NCBI GenBank assembly: GCA_000432015.1
Contig: HF985515.1
Coordinates: forward strand, 40,755 to 47,708
Length of the DNA stretch: 6,954 bases
Direction: 5' to 3'
Source: Clostridium sp. CAG:1024
GTDB lineage: Bacteria; Bacillota; Clostridia; Christensenellales; CAG-138
Shown: positions 5,880-6,954 of the stretch, in pieces
Position numbering within the stretch: the first letter of the stretch is position 1
Layout of the letters: the number at the start of each line of letters is the position of its first letter
Notes under the pieces: generated by a model
The model's input: the letters and a program-made list of their open reading frames with translations, nothing else
Told to the model about the DNA's origin: nothing
The model's database searches: none
Made by a program: the position numbers and the translations under genes

Positions 5880-6740
5880 TTATGCGGCGTCGGCCACATC
5901 TTCTGCGGGTTCTTCGTCCGCAGCGTCGTCCGCACCCGCCAACTCGTCGATGACGCCGTCGATGCCGTTGAGCTTTTCAAGCTCGGCCTCGTGGTTCTTC
6001 GCGCAGAATGCGCAAAGCTCGGTGCGCTTTGCTTCCACGGCTTCCGCAACGGTTCCAGCGATCAGGGTTTCGCTGTTGCGCACGGACTGACAGTCCTGAT
6101 CGTAGTGATATTTTTTGCCGAAGCGGGTCCAGTAGACCATGCCGTCCGTAATGGCAGCCGCATCGTTTTCCGCTTCCGCAAGCTGCTCAGAGGAGACGGG
6201 ATTGTAATCGATGGAGGTTCCGACAGCCGCTACAAGCGCAACAGCGGCAACGATGGAAGCGATCTTCTTCGTCTTGGCATCGAGATCCTTGTTCTTGAGC
6301 AGGAGGATCAGAATGGGAAGGAACGCGATAATGCTTGCGATCACGCCAAGATTGTTCCAGAGGAAGAACTTGACCTTGTTCTTTTCCGAAGCGGGGGCGA
6401 TGTGATTCGCCTTTTTCCAAAGCTGCGATGCAATGATGACCGCAATGAGGTCAAGACCCAGCGCAATGAGCAGGAAAAGAAGTTTGTTGTCGCCAATATA
6501 GATCGTGCCGTTCAAAATGAGGAGCGCAGCGACTTCGAACAGAATGCCGACGATCCACAGAATAACGGCAGCAACGCGGCGGCCGGTAGCCCGTCCTTTT
6601 GGCGTCGAGCCCTCCGGAGCATGCTTTGCTTCTTGTACTTTGCGCTGTTCGCCGGAGGAGACCGTTTTTTTCGACTCCTTCTTTGCTTCGCTGGCAGAGA
6701 TAATCTTACGCTCTACCGGCTTTTTTTTCTCCGATGCCAT
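5880..6740 (-). CDS. Four-helix membrane protein with C-terminal His-Cys-Cys-Cys putative metal-binding domain
   Basis: I do not recognise a named gene here. From the ATG at 6738-6740 the protein has 286 residues. Residues 1-55 are Lys-rich and hydrophilic. Predicted membrane helices lie at about 56-77, 86-107, 127-148 and 159-176. Residues 201-250 contain VYWTRFGKKYHYDQDC and ELCAFC, giving H212, C217, C243 and C246. This spacing resembles the small Y-H-x(4)-C ... C-x-x-C module found at the ends of many Firmicute proteins, where it probably binds zinc. The tail (262-286) is strongly acidic. An even number of helices with the Lys-rich N-terminus inside would put the metal site in the cytosol, although the Lys-rich loop at 149-158 complicates the topology. 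It is convergent with the SPFH operon and has its own promoter. Function is unknown. Confidence 0.8.
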   Translation of the reverse strand: MASEKKKPVERKIISASEAKKESKKTVSSGEQRKVQEAKHAPEGSTPKGRATGRRVAAVILWIVGILFEVAALLILNGTIYIGDNKLLFLLIALGLDLIAVIIASQLWKKANHIAPASEKNKVKFFLWNNLGVIASIIAFLPILILLLKNKDLDAKTKKIASIVAAVALVAAVGTSIDYNPVSSEQLAEAENDAAAITDGMVYWTRFGKKYHYDQDCQSVRNSETLIAGTVAEAVEAKRTELCAFCAKNHEAELEKLNGIDGVIDELAGADDAADEEPAEDVADAA

Positions 6741-6755
6741 ACCCAAATACCTCCC
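6738..6755 (-). promoter_or_regulatory. Ribosome binding site deciding the start of the four-helix membrane protein
   Basis: On the minus strand GGAGG (6750-6754) lies 9 nt before the ATG at 6738-6740. An in-frame TTG at 6744-6746 would be only 3 nt from the same site, too close for initiation. The protein therefore starts MASEKKK. Confidence 0.75.
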
Positions 6756-6798
6756 GATGCTTTGTTATTCTTTCCATGCTGAAATATGATATATGTGC

Positions 6799-6814
6799 TC
6801 ATACAAAAGTATGA
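6799..6814. promoter_or_regulatory. Inverted repeat overlapping the -10, possible operator
   Basis: TCATAC, AAAA, GTATGA is a perfect 6-bp inverted repeat with a 4-nt spacer. It covers the predicted start site and part of the -10. A dimeric repressor bound there would block transcription. No regulator gene lies nearby, so this rests on symmetry and position. Confidence 0.4.
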
Positions 6815-6839
6815 TAGCAGATATGAAATAGGATTGCAA
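6811..6839 (-). promoter_or_regulatory. Sigma-70-type promoter of the four-helix membrane protein gene
   Basis: On the minus strand TTGCAA (6834-6839) and TATCAT (6811-6816) are separated by 17 nt. Transcription would begin near 6804, giving a leader of about 60 nt before the ATG. Confidence 0.65.
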
Positions 6840-6954
6840 GAAGACCCCGGAGATATTGCCGAGGAACCGTGATGCACGGAAACAAGACGAAACGCTGCGC
6901 GAGATGGCGCGGAGAGGAGAAGTGTATTCATACGGCGGTTGTCAAGCGAAAACG
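6840..6954. other. Right-edge stretch without a recognisable gene
   Basis: No convincing reading frame with a ribosome binding site is present. A short inverted repeat, CCGTG and CACGG around ATG (6867-6879), is visible. A TTGACA reads on the minus strand at 6940-6945 but lacks a matching -10. Confidence 0.4.

Noticed and set aside
5991..6782. Plus-strand open frame of 263 codons opposite the four-helix membrane protein
   Set aside because: The minus-strand gene has a good promoter, ribosome binding site, membrane helices and Cys motif. The plus-strand translation has none.
6713..6931. Minus-strand open frame of 72 codons at the right edge
   Set aside because: It overlaps the promoter, ribosome binding site and start of the four-helix gene, and its sequence looks random.
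6917..6945. Promoter on the minus strand from TTGACA at 6940-6945
   Set aside because: No -10-like hexamer occurs at 15 to 19 nt spacing; the sequence there reads CACTTCTC.

Overview
The window looks like chromosomal DNA from a moderately GC-rich Firmicute. The Negativicutes (Selenomonas-like) are my best guess, from overall composition, strong AGGAGG-type ribosome binding sites, consensus sigma-70-type promoters and a YdjI/COG4260-type SPFH protein. That placement is inference; there is no rRNA or other marker gene here. I see no mobile element, CRISPR array, tRNA or phage gene.

Layout, left to right. (1) The minus strand at 1-359 carries the N-terminal part of a beta-CASP-type metallo-beta-lactamase-fold hydrolase that runs off the left edge. 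(2) A divergent intergenic region (360-683) holds a promoter for each direction and a roughly 140-nt structured leader ahead of mntP. (3) A plus-strand pair follows: mntP, a manganese efflux pump (684-1247), and a nitroreductase-family flavoprotein (1311-1829). It ends at a two-way terminator shared with (4) a convergent iron-containing alcohol dehydrogenase on the minus strand (1902-3119). (5) A second divergent region (3120-3473) has two near-perfect promoters facing away from each other. (6) A plus-strand pair encodes a Tim44-like membrane protein with a Ser/Asp/Trp-rich ectodomain and a C-terminal zinc ribbon (3474-4391), then an SPFH-domain protein with two tandem zinc ribbons (4479-5690). 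(7) A cluster of three hairpins (5701-5859) separates this pair from (8) a convergent gene for a four-helix membrane protein with a cytosolic-type His-Cys-Cys-Cys cluster (5880-6740). Its promoter carries an inverted repeat over the -10. The last ~115 bases show no gene.

The metal and redox genes on the left are ordinary housekeeping or stress functions. The most interesting part is the right half. Three adjacent genes each combine a membrane or membrane-scaffold module with a predicted zinc-binding Cys cluster. The SPFH protein is of the YdjI type, whose Bacillus relative works with PspA in envelope stress, so the Tim44-like/SPFH pair may form a membrane-surface assembly. That role is inference. 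The other item worth following is the mntP leader: it is long and strongly foldable, but I cannot find the usual core of the manganese (yybP-ykoY) riboswitch in it.
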